Positions 25,989 to 34,845 of a DNA stretch of 64,000 nt are shown here, one piece after another. The position numbers were made by a program, and so were the translations under genes. The notes beneath the pieces were generated by a model. It was not told where the DNA came from, did not search any database, and worked only from the letters and a program-made list of their open reading frames with translations. How positions within the stretch are numbered: the first letter of the stretch is position 1; every line of letters begins with the position of its first letter. This DNA comes from Xanthomonas sp. DAR 35659 (lineage in GTDB: Bacteria > Pseudomonadota > Gammaproteobacteria > Xanthomonadales > Xanthomonadaceae), in the NCBI RefSeq assembly GCF_041242975.1, contig NZ_CP162488.1, positions 62,001-126,000 on the forward strand, written 5' to 3'.

Positions 25989-26525
25989 ATGAACGCGTCG
26001 CCTCCCAACCAGCAAGCGCGCTCCGCGGCGATCGCGCAGGCGGCGCGCCAGGCGGTGGAGGCGCTGTTCCGGGAGCATGCGCAAGACGTCTCCTACACCG
26101 CGCTCATCGCCACCGGGGAAGCCCGTGCGCCGTTCCTGTCGGCCTGGTCGTGGCAGGCGCTGTCGGCGGAAACGCAACGGCAAGGCCTGGACAGCGACGA
26201 GGCGCTGAAAGGGTTCTACGCCGATTCGCCTTACGCGCTCTTCGGCGAGGGCTGCTTCGCGGAGGTGCACCGTTACTTCGCGCAGCGTCCGGCGGTGGAT
26301 CACACGCTGCGCGATGCGGCCTGGGCGGCCGAGTTCGACCTCCGGCCGACGGCGATGGAGGACGCGGTGCGGCAACTGGATGCGCAAGGGCCAGGGGCCG
26401 AGCGGGACAGGCGCGTCGTCACGGTCGAGGGGGTGCCGCCCGACCGCGGCAACACCGAACGCGCCCTGCGGCTCACTCCACCGGCGGCGCTGGTGCACTG
26501 GCTGGCGAAGGCGGCCGAGCCATGA
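25989..26525 (+). CDS. DUF4303-like protein
   Basis: A 178-residue cytoplasmic protein. VSYTALIATGEARAPFLSAW then ADSPYALFGEGCFAEVHRYF matches the DUF4303 pattern (Y-x-L-x-T, then S-P-Y-x-x-x-G-x-x-x-F). This family is found among accessory immunity-type genes. Its stop overlaps the next start (ATGA), so it heads a tightly coupled three-gene operon to 27369. Function unknown. Confidence 0.65.
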   Translation: MNASPPNQQARSAAIAQAARQAVEALFREHAQDVSYTALIATGEARAPFLSAWSWQALSAETQRQGLDSDEALKGFYADSPYALFGEGCFAEVHRYFAQRPAVDHTLRDAAWAAEFDLRPTAMEDAVRQLDAQGPGAERDRRVVTVEGVPPDRGNTERALRLTPPAALVHWLAKAAEP

Positions 26526-26977
26526 CCTCCACGTCGCCTGCGGCCGCCGACGCCACCTGCCAGCACGCCAGGCAGATCATGGTGCGCCTGCGTCCACGCC
26601 TGGACGAGACGCCCGAGCGGATGATGATGGTCCTGGGCGTGATCGAAGTGGAAGCGGAGCACTTTCCGGATCGCGTGTCGTTCGAGGCGGCAGCGCATGT
26701 CGAGGACTGCACCGCATGCCAGCAGTGGCGCGAGGACTGGCTGGACGAGGAATTCCCGGAGCGCGTCGCGCATCGCGAACGCTTCAGCAAGTACTGTTGC
26801 GTCACAATGTATCGCGCCATCACGCATCCGGACGCCGACGTCCGCTTTTCCTTCGAGATGTTCAGGGGCGAAGACGCATGCTGGCTGATCGATGACAAGT
26901 ACGCGTTTGCGCATTTTTGCCCCTGGTGCGGGCAGGCGCTGCCGGACCACCCCTTCGAGCCGGAGCCGACCCCATGA
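26522..26977 (+). CDS. Hypothetical cysteine-rich, probably zinc-binding protein
   Basis: A 151-residue protein overlapping the preceding gene by ATGA and the next by ATGA, so translationally coupled to both. Cysteine knuckles occur at EDCTACQQW, at KYCCVTMY and at the C-terminal HFCPWCGQALP, which resembles a zinc-ribbon tail. A segment rich in acidic residues lies between. The CPWCG ending is shared by many small accessory proteins. No family assigned. Confidence 0.6.
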   Translation: MTSTSPAAADATCQHARQIMVRLRPRLDETPERMMMVLGVIEVEAEHFPDRVSFEAAAHVEDCTACQQWREDWLDEEFPERVAHRERFSKYCCVTMYRAITHPDADVRFSFEMFRGEDACWLIDDKYAFAHFCPWCGQALPDHPFEPEPTP

Positions 26978-27369
26978 CCCCATCCGCGCCCATTCATGCG
27001 TTGACCGTGATCTACGCCAGCGACATCCGGCGTGTCGCCGACTTCTACAGGCGCACGCTGTCGCTGCAACCGGTGGACCAGGACGAAGCGTTCGTGGTGG
27101 TGGGAAACGCGCACTACGAGATCGCGGTGGTGCACACGGCCTGCGCCGCGACGCCCGCTGCCGAGCCGGTCCCGCTCCACATCAGGACCAGGACACCGCT
27201 GAAGTGTTCGTTCCTGGTGGAGAGCCTGGAGCATGCCCGCGCCGCCGCCGAGGCGTGCGGCGGCGCGTTCAAGCCGCTCGCCTCGGCGTGGCGCTGGCGC
27301 GATCAGCTGCACCTGGATGGGCACGACCCGGAGGGCAACGTGGTACAGATCCGCGCCGTCGTGCCCTGA
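26974..27369 (+). CDS. VOC-family (glyoxalase/bleomycin resistance-like) protein
   Basis: A 131-residue protein with the vicinal-oxygen-chelate fold: first module HALTVIYASDIRRVADFYRR and second module PLKCSFLVESLEHARAAAEA, ending in the typical HDPEGNVVQIR. The DPxGNxxQ motif contributes the metal-binding edge of the fold. Metal ligands and substrate are not certain. It is the last gene of the ATGA-coupled operon 25989-27369. Confidence 0.85.
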   Translation: MTPSAPIHALTVIYASDIRRVADFYRRTLSLQPVDQDEAFVVVGNAHYEIAVVHTACAATPAAEPVPLHIRTRTPLKCSFLVESLEHARAAAEACGGAFKPLASAWRWRDQLHLDGHDPEGNVVQIRAVVP

Positions 27370-27468
27370 GGATGCACGCGCGGGGCGGGGCTGCGGAAAG
27401 CGGCGGTGTGACCGCGTCACCGCCCGCAGCGTTCCCGGCTTGCATCCCGTCACGCGGCCGCTAGGCTT

Positions 27469-27552
27469 TTCCCGATTCCCGATTCCCGATTCCCGATTCC
27501 CGATTCCCGATTCCCGATTCCCGATTCCCGATTCCCGATTCCCGATTCCCGA
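27469..27552 (+). repeat. Heptanucleotide tandem repeat, 12 copies of TTCCCGA
   Basis: Twelve perfect copies of TTCCCGA run for 84 bp and end 3 bp before the CAGGAG ribosome-binding site of the membrane-protein gene at 27566. Seven is not a multiple of three, but the repeat lies outside the reading frame, so changes in copy number would alter the 5' leader length. A similar short run is at 246-275. Slippage-based expression switching is possible. Confidence 0.95.
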
Positions 27553-27565
27553 CCCAGGAGCGACG

Positions 27566-28099
27566 ATGGCAGGACTTCTTCTCCCGTTGATGGCCCTGGC
27601 GGAGGTGGGGCTGCTGCTGAGCCTCTACGTGAACATCGCGTCCTGGTTCGGTCTCCCGATCCCGGGCCACGAACTGGTGTGGGGCCTGCACCTGGGCATC
27701 TTCGTGGTGTGGATTCCCGCGGTGCTGGTGGGCAATCGCGCCACGCAGGGAACGCCCCCGGAGATCTTCTGGAAGACGGTCCTGTCCGGTTGCCCGGCGT
27801 GGATGCGGTATGTCAACGGCGTCCTGTTCGCCTACGCGGCCCTCACCTTCCTGTGGTTCATGTTCACCGACGAGTTCCCGCCGCATCGCAGCGCCGGCAT
27901 GCCCGCTGGCATCGCGACCGGATTCTCCGGACATTGGATGGCCTTCTATGGCGCGGCGTTCGTGATCTTCTACTCGGCCTATCGCAACCCGCGGTTGCTG
28001 ATTCCGCCGACGTGCCCGGAGGGTCATCCGGTCGCGGCAGGCGACGCGTTCTGTTCCAGGTGCGGCAAGAAGATCCAGGTTCCCGTCGTCAATCGCTAG
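27566..28099 (+). CDS. Four-helix membrane protein with C-terminal zinc ribbon
   Basis: A 177-residue protein with four hydrophobic segments (GLLLPLMALAEVGLLLSLYV, LVWGLHLGIFVVWIPAVLVG, MRYVNGVLFAYAALTFLWFM, MAFYGAAFVIFYSAYR) and a cytoplasmic tail carrying CPEGHPVAAGDAFCSRCGKK, a zinc-ribbon of the CxxGH...CxxCGKK kind. The gene follows a strong ribosome site that abuts the TTCCCGA repeat tract. The fold is seen in accessory membrane proteins of unknown role. Confidence 0.7.
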   Translation: MAGLLLPLMALAEVGLLLSLYVNIASWFGLPIPGHELVWGLHLGIFVVWIPAVLVGNRATQGTPPEIFWKTVLSGCPAWMRYVNGVLFAYAALTFLWFMFTDEFPPHRSAGMPAGIATGFSGHWMAFYGAAFVIFYSAYRNPRLLIPPTCPEGHPVAAGDAFCSRCGKKIQVPVVNR

Positions 28100-28232
28100 G
28101 GAACGCGGTAGCGGTAGGATGCCCAGGCACCTTTCCGTTCCGTCGAAGCCGATCTGCGATAGCCACGGGCTGCCGACAATTCGACCAAGCCGCTTCCGCT
28201 CCGCGGGCGGCCAGCACCAGGCGCAATCCCTC

Positions 28233-28637
28233 ATGCTGATCGATCGCACTCGCGCAAGGCTCTATGGCGTCGCCGCCATCCTCGGGGTCGTGGGGTTGCA
28301 GGCATTCAACAGCGCCGCCTGCTACAAGCACGGGATCGGCGAGTTCCTGGCCGCGCTGGGCATGTTCCTGCTGGTGCCATTGCTGCCGCCGCTGATCGCG
28401 TTGGCGACGGCCAATCCGTTGCGCGCCGTCGGCGGTTGCCTGCTGTTCGCGCCCTGGCTGGCGTTCGCGTACTACACCGATTGCGTGCGGCCATATGCCG
28501 GCGGTGGCGCATCCATGGTCTATGTCGCCGTGCTGCTGTGGGGCACGCCCAGCTCGATCCTGGGCGTCCTCGTGACCGGCCCGATCCTGCGCGTGCTCGG
28601 CTTCCCCGTGGCTGGTGGCGCAGCGAAAGCGCGCTAG
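28233..28637 (+). CDS. Small inner-membrane protein
   Basis: A 134-residue protein with four likely transmembrane helices (LYGVAAILGVVGLQAFNSA, FLAALGMFLLVPLLPPLIAL, AVGGCLLFAPWLAFAYYT, MVYVAVLLWGTPSSILGVLV). The start at 28233 is preferred because residues upstream are low-complexity. No conserved functional residues are visible and no family is recognised. It lies 133 bp after the zinc-ribbon membrane protein. Confidence 0.5.
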   Translation: MLIDRTRARLYGVAAILGVVGLQAFNSAACYKHGIGEFLAALGMFLLVPLLPPLIALATANPLRAVGGCLLFAPWLAFAYYTDCVRPYAGGGASMVYVAVLLWGTPSSILGVLVTGPILRVLGFPVAGGAAKAR

Positions 28638-28770
28638 CCACGAGGTGCGGCATCGCGCATCCGGCGGCGGGCGAGCGCCGCAGCGGTGCAGCGTGTGTCG
28701 TGTGCCGCCGCGCGCAGTGGTCATATGACTGCCGTATGCTTGCCCGCCTCTCCGCGTCCCCGGATCCCCA

Positions 28771-29166
28771 ATGTCGTTGCGCCTCCCGTTGCTGCTCGTC
28801 TGCCTGTCGTCCGGCGCGGCGCCGTTGGCGCAGGCGCAGACACACTGTCTGCCCCAAGGTCCGATCAAGATCACGCTGTCGGGCAAGCTGGAGCGTCCGC
28901 CCCAGGCGCCCGCGACACCCGGATCCGGCAGCCAGATTCTGGTGTTGCCCAGACCGGTGTGCGTGGCGGCGTCGCCCGCCGGACAGGCACCGCGCCACGA
29001 GGCCGTGCGCCGCCTGCGCCTGGAAGTGAGCAAAGACCAGGCCACGCATCTGGAAGAGGAAGGCGCCGGCCAGATCGTGCGCGTCACCGGCACGCTGTCG
29101 GAGACGGCGGCCGCGCAAGGCGACGTGCCGCTGTTGCTGACCGTCATCGGCATCGACAGCGACTGA
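28771..29166 (+). CDS. Exported DUF4431 family protein (paralogue)
   Basis: A 131-residue protein with a signal peptide (SLRLPLLLVCLSSGAAPLAQ) and a DUF4431 domain: HCLPQGPIKITLSGKLERPP aligns with CLPGQPATVRLTGILERVT of the gene at 12904. Both proteins share the mature N-terminal cysteine and the QILVLPRPVCV/VLQLPAQVCV strand. The two copies are 16 kb apart in the same island. Function unknown. Confidence 0.75.
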   Translation: MSLRLPLLLVCLSSGAAPLAQAQTHCLPQGPIKITLSGKLERPPQAPATPGSGSQILVLPRPVCVAASPAGQAPRHEAVRRLRLEVSKDQATHLEEEGAGQIVRVTGTLSETAAAQGDVPLLLTVIGIDSD

Positions 29167-29489
29167 GGGCTCGTCGCGCCGGGGCGGTTCCTGTTGCGGG
29201 CCTGCGCTTGCTGTTTCCAGGCGGCGCCGATGTCCGCCCGGAGCGGAACAGCCCCGATGCCGAAGAACGCGATGACCACTCACCGTTGCCGCTTGCGAAC
29301 CCGGAGCAGCGGAGCATGGTCGGCGATAGGCGAGCAGACACGCCGAGCGTGGTCAAGCGTTCGCGCTGAAATCGGGATGCAATACATGTGACATATCGTG
29401 CCGCGCTACGCCATATCATGGCGCGCCGTCGCGGACTGTTGCGCAAGCCGAACGGAATCGTCATCCAGCGCCCAAAGGAAAAATCCCCA

Positions 29490-31883
29490 ATGTTGTTGCA
29501 TCGCTCTGTCTCCGCGCGCCGCCCGGCCGCGCCTGCCCCGCGCCCGCCCGCTGCCCTGGCCCGCAACCGCCTGGCGCAGGCCTGCGCCGGCTTGCTGCTG
29601 GCCTCGCTCGCCACCGCGGCCATCGCCCAGGATGCGGCGCCGTCGCTGGTCGGCAGCGCGCCGCCGCCCGCGCGCGCGGCGACCGGCGATGCGGCGACCT
29701 CGCTGGACACCATCACCGTCACCGCCGAGCACCGCGAGCAGAACCTGCAGGAGGTGCCGGTGTCGGTGGGCGTGGTGCAGGGCGATGCGATGCGCAACTA
29801 CACCGCCGGCGGCGACGACACGCTGCTGGCGCTGTCCGGCCGCGTGCCCAGCTTCTACGCCGAGACCACCACCGGGCGCATCTTCCCGCGCTTCTACATC
29901 CGCGGCCTGGGCAACATCGACTTCTATCTCGGCGCCTCGCAGCCGGTGTCGATCATCCAGGACGACGTGGTGCTGGAACACGTGGTACTGAAGTCCAACC
30001 CGGTCTACGACCTGGACCAGGTGGAAGTGCTGCGCGGCCCGCAGGGTTCGCTGTTCGGCCGCAACACCACCGCCGGCATCGTCAAGTTCGACAGCATCAA
30101 GCCCAGCGACGACTACAGCGGCCGGCTCAGCGCCAGCTACGGCAGCTACGGCACCACATCGCTGGACGGCGGCTTCGGCGGCCCGATCAACGATGTGCTG
30201 TCGTTCCGCCTGTCGGCCTTGTACCAGCACCGCGACGATTGGGTGGACAACACCTACAGTGGCCTTAGCGCCGACGGCACGGTCACGCCGGAGAAGGACG
30301 CGATGGGCGGCTACAACGATCGCAACGCGCGCCTGCAGTTGCTGCTCAAGCCGAGCGAGAACTTCTCGCTGCTGGCCTCGGCGCATACCCGCGACTACGA
30401 CGGCACCTCCACGCTGTTCCTGCGCAATGCCATCACCAAGGGCTCGGACAAGGTCGATGTGCCGCGCGATCAGGTCGCCTACGACGAGGCGCACGACAAT
30501 CCGCAGGCCTACAAGACCCACGGCGGCTCGCTCAAGGCGGTGTACGACTTCGGCGGCGTGTCGCTGACCTCGATCAGCGCCTACGAGACCACCTCCGGCT
30601 ACAGCCGCGGCGATACCGACGGCGGCGCGGCGGCGAACTATCCGGTCAACGGCGTGCCCAACGGCTACGGCCAGTCGATGGGCCAGGTGCGCGACCTGGA
30701 CCAGTACACGCAGGAACTGCGTCTGGCCAGCGAAGGCGATGCGCCGTTGCAGTGGCAGGCCGGCGCGTTCTACTTCGACGGCAAGGACACCACCGACTTC
30801 TACCAGCGCGCCTACTTCCTGCAGACCGCCGCGCGCAATCCGAACAACTGGGTGCGCCTGCGCAACAGCAACACCTCCTGGGCCGGTTTCGGCCAGCTGA
30901 CCTACAAGGTCACCGATGCGCTGACCCTGACCGCCGGCGTGCGCCAGACCCGCGACAGCAAGGAGACCAAGCTGCTCAAGACCGCCGACACCGCGGCCGG
31001 TGTGGTGACCTACCGCGGCCGCCGCGACGTGCGCATGGCCGACACCCAGCCGAGCTGGGATTTCAGCGCGATGTACGCGATCAACGACAACGTCGGCGTC
31101 TATGCCAAGGTGGCGCGCGGCTTCCGTGGCCCGACCATCCAGGGCCGCTCGGCGGTGTTCAACGCCGACTTCACCACCGCCGATTCGGAAACCATCCTGT
31201 CCTGGGAAGCGGGCATCAAGAGCAGTCTGTTCGACAACCGGCTGCGCCTGAACGTCACCGGGTTCACCTATACCGTCGACGACATCCAGCTCAACGGCAA
31301 CGACTCCAACGGCAACGGCGTGCTGTTCAACGCCGACAAGGCCAAGGCCTACGGCCTGGAGGCCGATCTGGATTGGCGGCCGATCCCGAACCTGGCCCTC
31401 AGCGCCGGCCTGAGCCTGCTGCACAGCGAGATCCAGGACAAGCGCGTGTACGCGCAGGTGTGCGGGCTGAACGGCGTGGTGGTGTGCACGGTGAACGATC
31501 CGACGATCAAGGTCGGCGCCAACACCTTCGCCCAGATCGACGGCAATCCGCTGCCGAACGCGCCCACCTACAACGTGAACCTGGCGGCGCGCTACGACAT
31601 CCCGGTCGCCGACGGCGGCGCGTTCTTCGTCGCCACCGACTGGAACAAGCAGGGCAAGACCAACTTCGTGCTGTACGACACCGCCGAGTTCAAGTCCAAC
31701 GGCAACTTCGAGGGAGGGCTGAAGCTGGGCTACAGCGGCGACTACGGCGCGTGGGAAGTGGCGGCGTTCGCGCGCAACATCACCAACGAGAAGAACCTCA
31801 AGGGCGTGATCGAGAACTACATGGCGGCGGTGTACAACGAGCCGCGCATCGTCGGTGTGTCGGTCGACGTGCATTGGCATTGA
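29490..31883 (+). CDS. TonB-dependent receptor
   Basis: A 797-residue outer-membrane receptor. A long signal region ends near residue 46 (LLLASLATAAIAQ), then a TonB-box-like DTITVTAEHREQNLQEVPVS, a plug domain with RFYIRGLGNIDFY and VEVLRGPQGSLFGRNTTAGI, and a barrel ending VSVDVHWH. This belongs to the group without the carbohydrate-type plug signature, typical of cobalamin, siderophore or unknown small-molecule ligands. The ATG at 29490 follows AAGGAAA. The 323-bp upstream gap shows no recognisable Fur box. Neighbours do not suggest a substrate. Confidence 0.85.
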   Translation: MLLHRSVSARRPAAPAPRPPAALARNRLAQACAGLLLASLATAAIAQDAAPSLVGSAPPPARAATGDAATSLDTITVTAEHREQNLQEVPVSVGVVQGDAMRNYTAGGDDTLLALSGRVPSFYAETTTGRIFPRFYIRGLGNIDFYLGASQPVSIIQDDVVLEHVVLKSNPVYDLDQVEVLRGPQGSLFGRNTTAGIVKFDSIKPSDDYSGRLSASYGSYGTTSLDGGFGGPINDVLSFRLSALYQHRDDWVDNTYSGLSADGTVTPEKDAMGGYNDRNARLQLLLKPSENFSLLASAHTRDYDGTSTLFLRNAITKGSDKVDVPRDQVAYDEAHDNPQAYKTHGGSLKAVYDFGGVSLTSISAYETTSGYSRGDTDGGAAANYPVNGVPNGYGQSMGQVRDLDQYTQELRLASEGDAPLQWQAGAFYFDGKDTTDFYQRAYFLQTAARNPNNWVRLRNSNTSWAGFGQLTYKVTDALTLTAGVRQTRDSKETKLLKTADTAAGVVTYRGRRDVRMADTQPSWDFSAMYAINDNVGVYAKVARGFRGPTIQGRSAVFNADFTTADSETILSWEAGIKSSLFDNRLRLNVTGFTYTVDDIQLNGNDSNGNGVLFNADKAKAYGLEADLDWRPIPNLALSAGLSLLHSEIQDKRVYAQVCGLNGVVVCTVNDPTIKVGANTFAQIDGNPLPNAPTYNVNLAARYDIPVADGGAFFVATDWNKQGKTNFVLYDTAEFKSNGNFEGGLKLGYSGDYGAWEVAAFARNITNEKNLKGVIENYMAAVYNEPRIVGVSVDVHWH

Positions 31884-31974
31884 TGCGTAAAGGCCGGTAG
31901 TCCGGCAACGCGGCTTCGGTTGGCCGAAGCCGCGATGGCGCAACCCGTCGGCAGGTTGCGCCATCGCACCTGCG

Positions 31975-32050
31975 CTTCTGTAGGAGCGGCTTCAGCCGCG
32001 ACAGCATCCATCGATACTTTCTGTCGCGGCTGAAGCCGCTCCTACAGAAG
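31975..32050. repeat. Perfect 30-bp inverted repeat of the interspersed element
   Basis: CTTCTGTAGGAGCGGCTTC... (31975-32004) and its exact reverse complement (32021-32050) are separated by 16 bp. The hairpin sits in the 382-bp gap between two TonB receptor genes and could act as a bidirectional terminator or BIME-like element. The rest of that gap shows no gene. Confidence 0.9.
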
Positions 32051-32265
32051 GCAACGCTCGCTTTCCGGAAAGCGGAGGAGAGCCCCCAGGGTGAATTCCG
32101 CCGTGGCCAACGCGGCGCCCCATGCCCGCGGACACCGGGATACGCCGCACGAATATGTAGCCGCGATCTTCACACTCTGTTAAAGTCCGCGCCCAGCGCT
32201 GCCGGGTCCGGCAGCCAGGCACAGCCATCGCCATGCCTCCGTTCGATGTTGCATTACACGGAGCG

Positions 32266-34542
32266 ATGCGCGTGCGGGTCCATTTTCTTCCTTTGTCTGT
32301 GTCCATCGCCGCGGCCCTGGCCAGCCCGGCGCACGCCTTGGCCGCCGACGCCGCCGATCCCACCACCCTGGACCGCATCGTTGTCACCGGCGAGAAGCGT
32401 CAGCGCACGCTGCAGGACACCAGCAGCAGCGTGGCGGTGACCACCGAGGCGCGGATCGAGCAGGAAAACCTGCAGAACCTGTACGAGGTGCTCAACCGCA
32501 CCGCCAACGTGGCGCAGAGCTACGGCGATACCGGCTTCACCATTCGCGGCATCCGCGACATCGACGGCGGCGGCGATGCGCCGCTGACCACCATCTACCT
32601 GGACGGCGCGGCGCTGCCGCGCAATGCGACCAGCTCGGCGCCGCTGAGCCTGTGGGACCTGCAGCAGGTGGAGATCCTGCGCGGGCCGCAGTCCACGCTG
32701 CAAGGCGAGAACGCGCTGGCCGGCGCGGTGATCCTGCACACCGCCGAGCCGACCATGACCTGGGAGGGCAAGGCGCGCGTGCTGGCCTCCGACCCGTCCG
32801 ATCGCACCCTGGCCGCGGCGTTCGGCGGCCCGTTGCTGGCCGACGAACTGGCGTTCCGCACCTCGGTCGAGCAGCGCAGCTTCGATGGCTACCTGTGGAA
32901 CGACACGCGCCAGGCGTCCGACGACGCGCAGCACGCGCTGACCTATCGCGGCAAGCTGCTGTGGACGTCGTCGGCGATCGCGGGCCTGCGCGTCCAGCTC
33001 GGCTACACCAAGGCGCACCGCACCGGACCCTACCTGTACGTGTACCTGCACAGCGACGAACCGGGGGCCCTGGCGCGCCGGGTCAACCACGACAACGTCC
33101 CCAACCGCAACCGCACCGACAGCGACATCGCCACCCTCAACGTCGACTACGCCCTCAACGCGGCCTGGTCGCTGTCGGCGGTGACGGCGTGGAACCAAGT
33201 CGACCTCGACAGCACCTGGGACGGCGACCGCAGCGCCGCGCAGATCGCCGATGCCAGGCGCGTGAACAGCACCCGCACCACCTCGCAGGAGCTGCGCCTG
33301 AACTACGACGGCCAGGCGCTGGAAGGCTTGTTCGGCGCGTATTGGGCCAGGCATCAGACCGACGACGATCTGGTCAATCGGCTCAACGTGAACACGCCCC
33401 TCGCCACCATCACCCGCCTGCTGCGCGGCGCCGGCTTCCCGGCCGCCAACGCGGCGGCGATCTCGGCCGCCTATGGGCGCGCGATGCCGGTGATTCCGGT
33501 GCTGTACGTCAGCGCGGCGCCGACCACCTCGGAGAACCGCGCGCTGTTCGCCGACGGGCAATGGCATGTCGGCGGCGGTTTCTCGCTGATCGGCGGCTTC
33601 CGCTACGACCGCCAGCGCTACGAGATGGCCTCCAGCACCGATGCGACCTTCGTCGGCACCTATCCGAGCGCGGCCAGCTTCGCCAGCCCGGGCACCGCGC
33701 TGTACCAGGCGATCAATGCGATCAACGCCGGCGTGGCCGGGATCGTCGATGCGGCCAGCGGCGAGGTGCCGAACAACGCGCGCGACTTCAGCGCGTTCCT
33801 GCCCAAGGTCGGCGTCCGCTACGCATGGAGCAAGGACCTGGCCGCCAGCCTGGTGGTGCAGCGCGGCTACCGCTCCGGCGGTTCCAGCTTCAACACCGCG
33901 CGCAGCCAGGCCTTCGCCTACGACCCGGAATACACCTGGAACTACGAGGCCGCGCTGCGCTCGCAGTGGCTGGACGGGCGCCTGAGCGTCAACGCCAACG
34001 CCTACTACATCGACTGGAAGGACAAGCAGGTCTTCGCCTTCTTCGGCCTCAACGACTACGACTACAACACCATCAACGCCGGGCGCGCGCACCTGTACGG
34101 CTTCGAGCTGGAGGCCAGTCACCGGCTCGGCGAGGGATTCGACTGGTATGGGTCGCTGGGCTATTCGCGCACCCGCTTCGACGAATTCAAGACCGTGGCC
34201 GGCGCCGAGATCACCGACTATGCCGGCCGCGAGTTCGCCTACGCGCCGCGCTGGACCGCGGCCGTGGGCGCCAACTGGCGCTTCGGCGGCGGCTGGGTCG
34301 CCAACCTCAACGGCAACTTCCGCGACAGGGTCTACACCGATATCGGCACCGATGCGCCGCAGCTGGCCTCGCGCACGCTGGTCAACGCCAAGTTCGGCTA
34401 CGAGACCCTGGACTGGAGCGCCTGGGTGTTCGCAAACAACCTGCTCGACCGGCAGTACCTGCAGTATCGCTGGACCGACCAGCCGATCGTCGTGCTCGGC
34501 GCGCCGCGCGTGGTCGGGATCGGCTTCGAGATGCGCTGGTAG
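32266..34542 (+). CDS. TonB-dependent receptor, probable ferric-siderophore receptor
   Basis: A 758-residue receptor with signal peptide (LSVSIAAALASPAHALA), TonB box-like RIVVTGEKRQRTL, plug motifs FTIRGIRDIDGGGDAP and VEILRGPQSTLQGENALAGA, and barrel ending VVGIGFEMRW. It leads a four-gene unit with DUF3325, DUF3649-like and PepSY membrane proteins, an arrangement typical of siderophore uptake with membrane reduction of iron (FoxB/PiuB type). The next gene starts 6 bp after its stop. The ATG at 32266 is preferred to 32233. No Fur box was found by eye in its promoter region. Confidence 0.85.
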   Translation: MRVRVHFLPLSVSIAAALASPAHALAADAADPTTLDRIVVTGEKRQRTLQDTSSSVAVTTEARIEQENLQNLYEVLNRTANVAQSYGDTGFTIRGIRDIDGGGDAPLTTIYLDGAALPRNATSSAPLSLWDLQQVEILRGPQSTLQGENALAGAVILHTAEPTMTWEGKARVLASDPSDRTLAAAFGGPLLADELAFRTSVEQRSFDGYLWNDTRQASDDAQHALTYRGKLLWTSSAIAGLRVQLGYTKAHRTGPYLYVYLHSDEPGALARRVNHDNVPNRNRTDSDIATLNVDYALNAAWSLSAVTAWNQVDLDSTWDGDRSAAQIADARRVNSTRTTSQELRLNYDGQALEGLFGAYWARHQTDDDLVNRLNVNTPLATITRLLRGAGFPAANAAAISAAYGRAMPVIPVLYVSAAPTTSENRALFADGQWHVGGGFSLIGGFRYDRQRYEMASSTDATFVGTYPSAASFASPGTALYQAINAINAGVAGIVDAASGEVPNNARDFSAFLPKVGVRYAWSKDLAASLVVQRGYRSGGSSFNTARSQAFAYDPEYTWNYEAALRSQWLDGRLSVNANAYYIDWKDKQVFAFFGLNDYDYNTINAGRAHLYGFELEASHRLGEGFDWYGSLGYSRTRFDEFKTVAGAEITDYAGREFAYAPRWTAAVGANWRFGGGWVANLNGNFRDRVYTDIGTDAPQLASRTLVNAKFGYETLDWSAWVFANNLLDRQYLQYRWTDQPIVVLGAPRVVGIGFEMRW

Positions 34543-34548
34543 CCACCG

Positions 34549-34845
34549 ATGAGCCCGCACGCGCCGCTCACCGCCGTGTACCTGCTTGCCGCCGCGTTCG
34601 CGGCGCTGGCGTTCTACCTGGCCACCGCGCACCAGCGCCTGCGCCCGCGCTGGCGCCGCCACGCGCGCGCGCTGCGCGTGGCCGGCGCGGCGCTGAGCGC
34701 GCTGGCGCTGGCCGCGGCGATCGCCGCGCTCGGCGTCTGGGCCGGCACCTTCGCGGCGCTGAGCGCGCTGATGCTGGGCGCCACCGTGCTGCCGTACCTC
34801 GACGCCTGGCGTCAGGCGCGCGGAGGCCGTGCCGATGTGGGCTAG
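34549..34845 (+). CDS. DUF3325 membrane protein of iron-uptake operon
   Basis: A 98-residue protein with three hydrophobic segments (AVYLLAAAFAALAFYLATAH, VAGAALSALALAAAIAALGV, ALSALMLGATVLPYL) and a central basic H-Q-R-L-R-P-R-W-R loop typical of DUF3325. These proteins accompany TonB receptors and PepSY reductases in siderophore loci and probably form an accessory of the reductase in the inner membrane. The gene starts 6 bp after the receptor stop and overlaps the next gene by 11 bp. Confidence 0.8.
   Translation: MSPHAPLTAVYLLAAAFAALAFYLATAHQRLRPRWRRHARALRVAGAALSALALAAAIAALGVWAGTFAALSALMLGATVLPYLDAWRQARGGRADVG

Noticed and set aside
27469..27552. CRISPR array
   Set aside because: Units are 7 bp and contiguous, with no spacers and no cas genes.
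27461..27560. A minus-strand open frame with repeated GNRES peptides
   Set aside because: This is only the translation of the TTCCCGA tandem repeat; no protein features surround it.
29167..29489. Fur box upstream of the second TonB receptor
   Set aside because: No stretch matching the GATAAT-type Fur pattern was found by eye in this gap.
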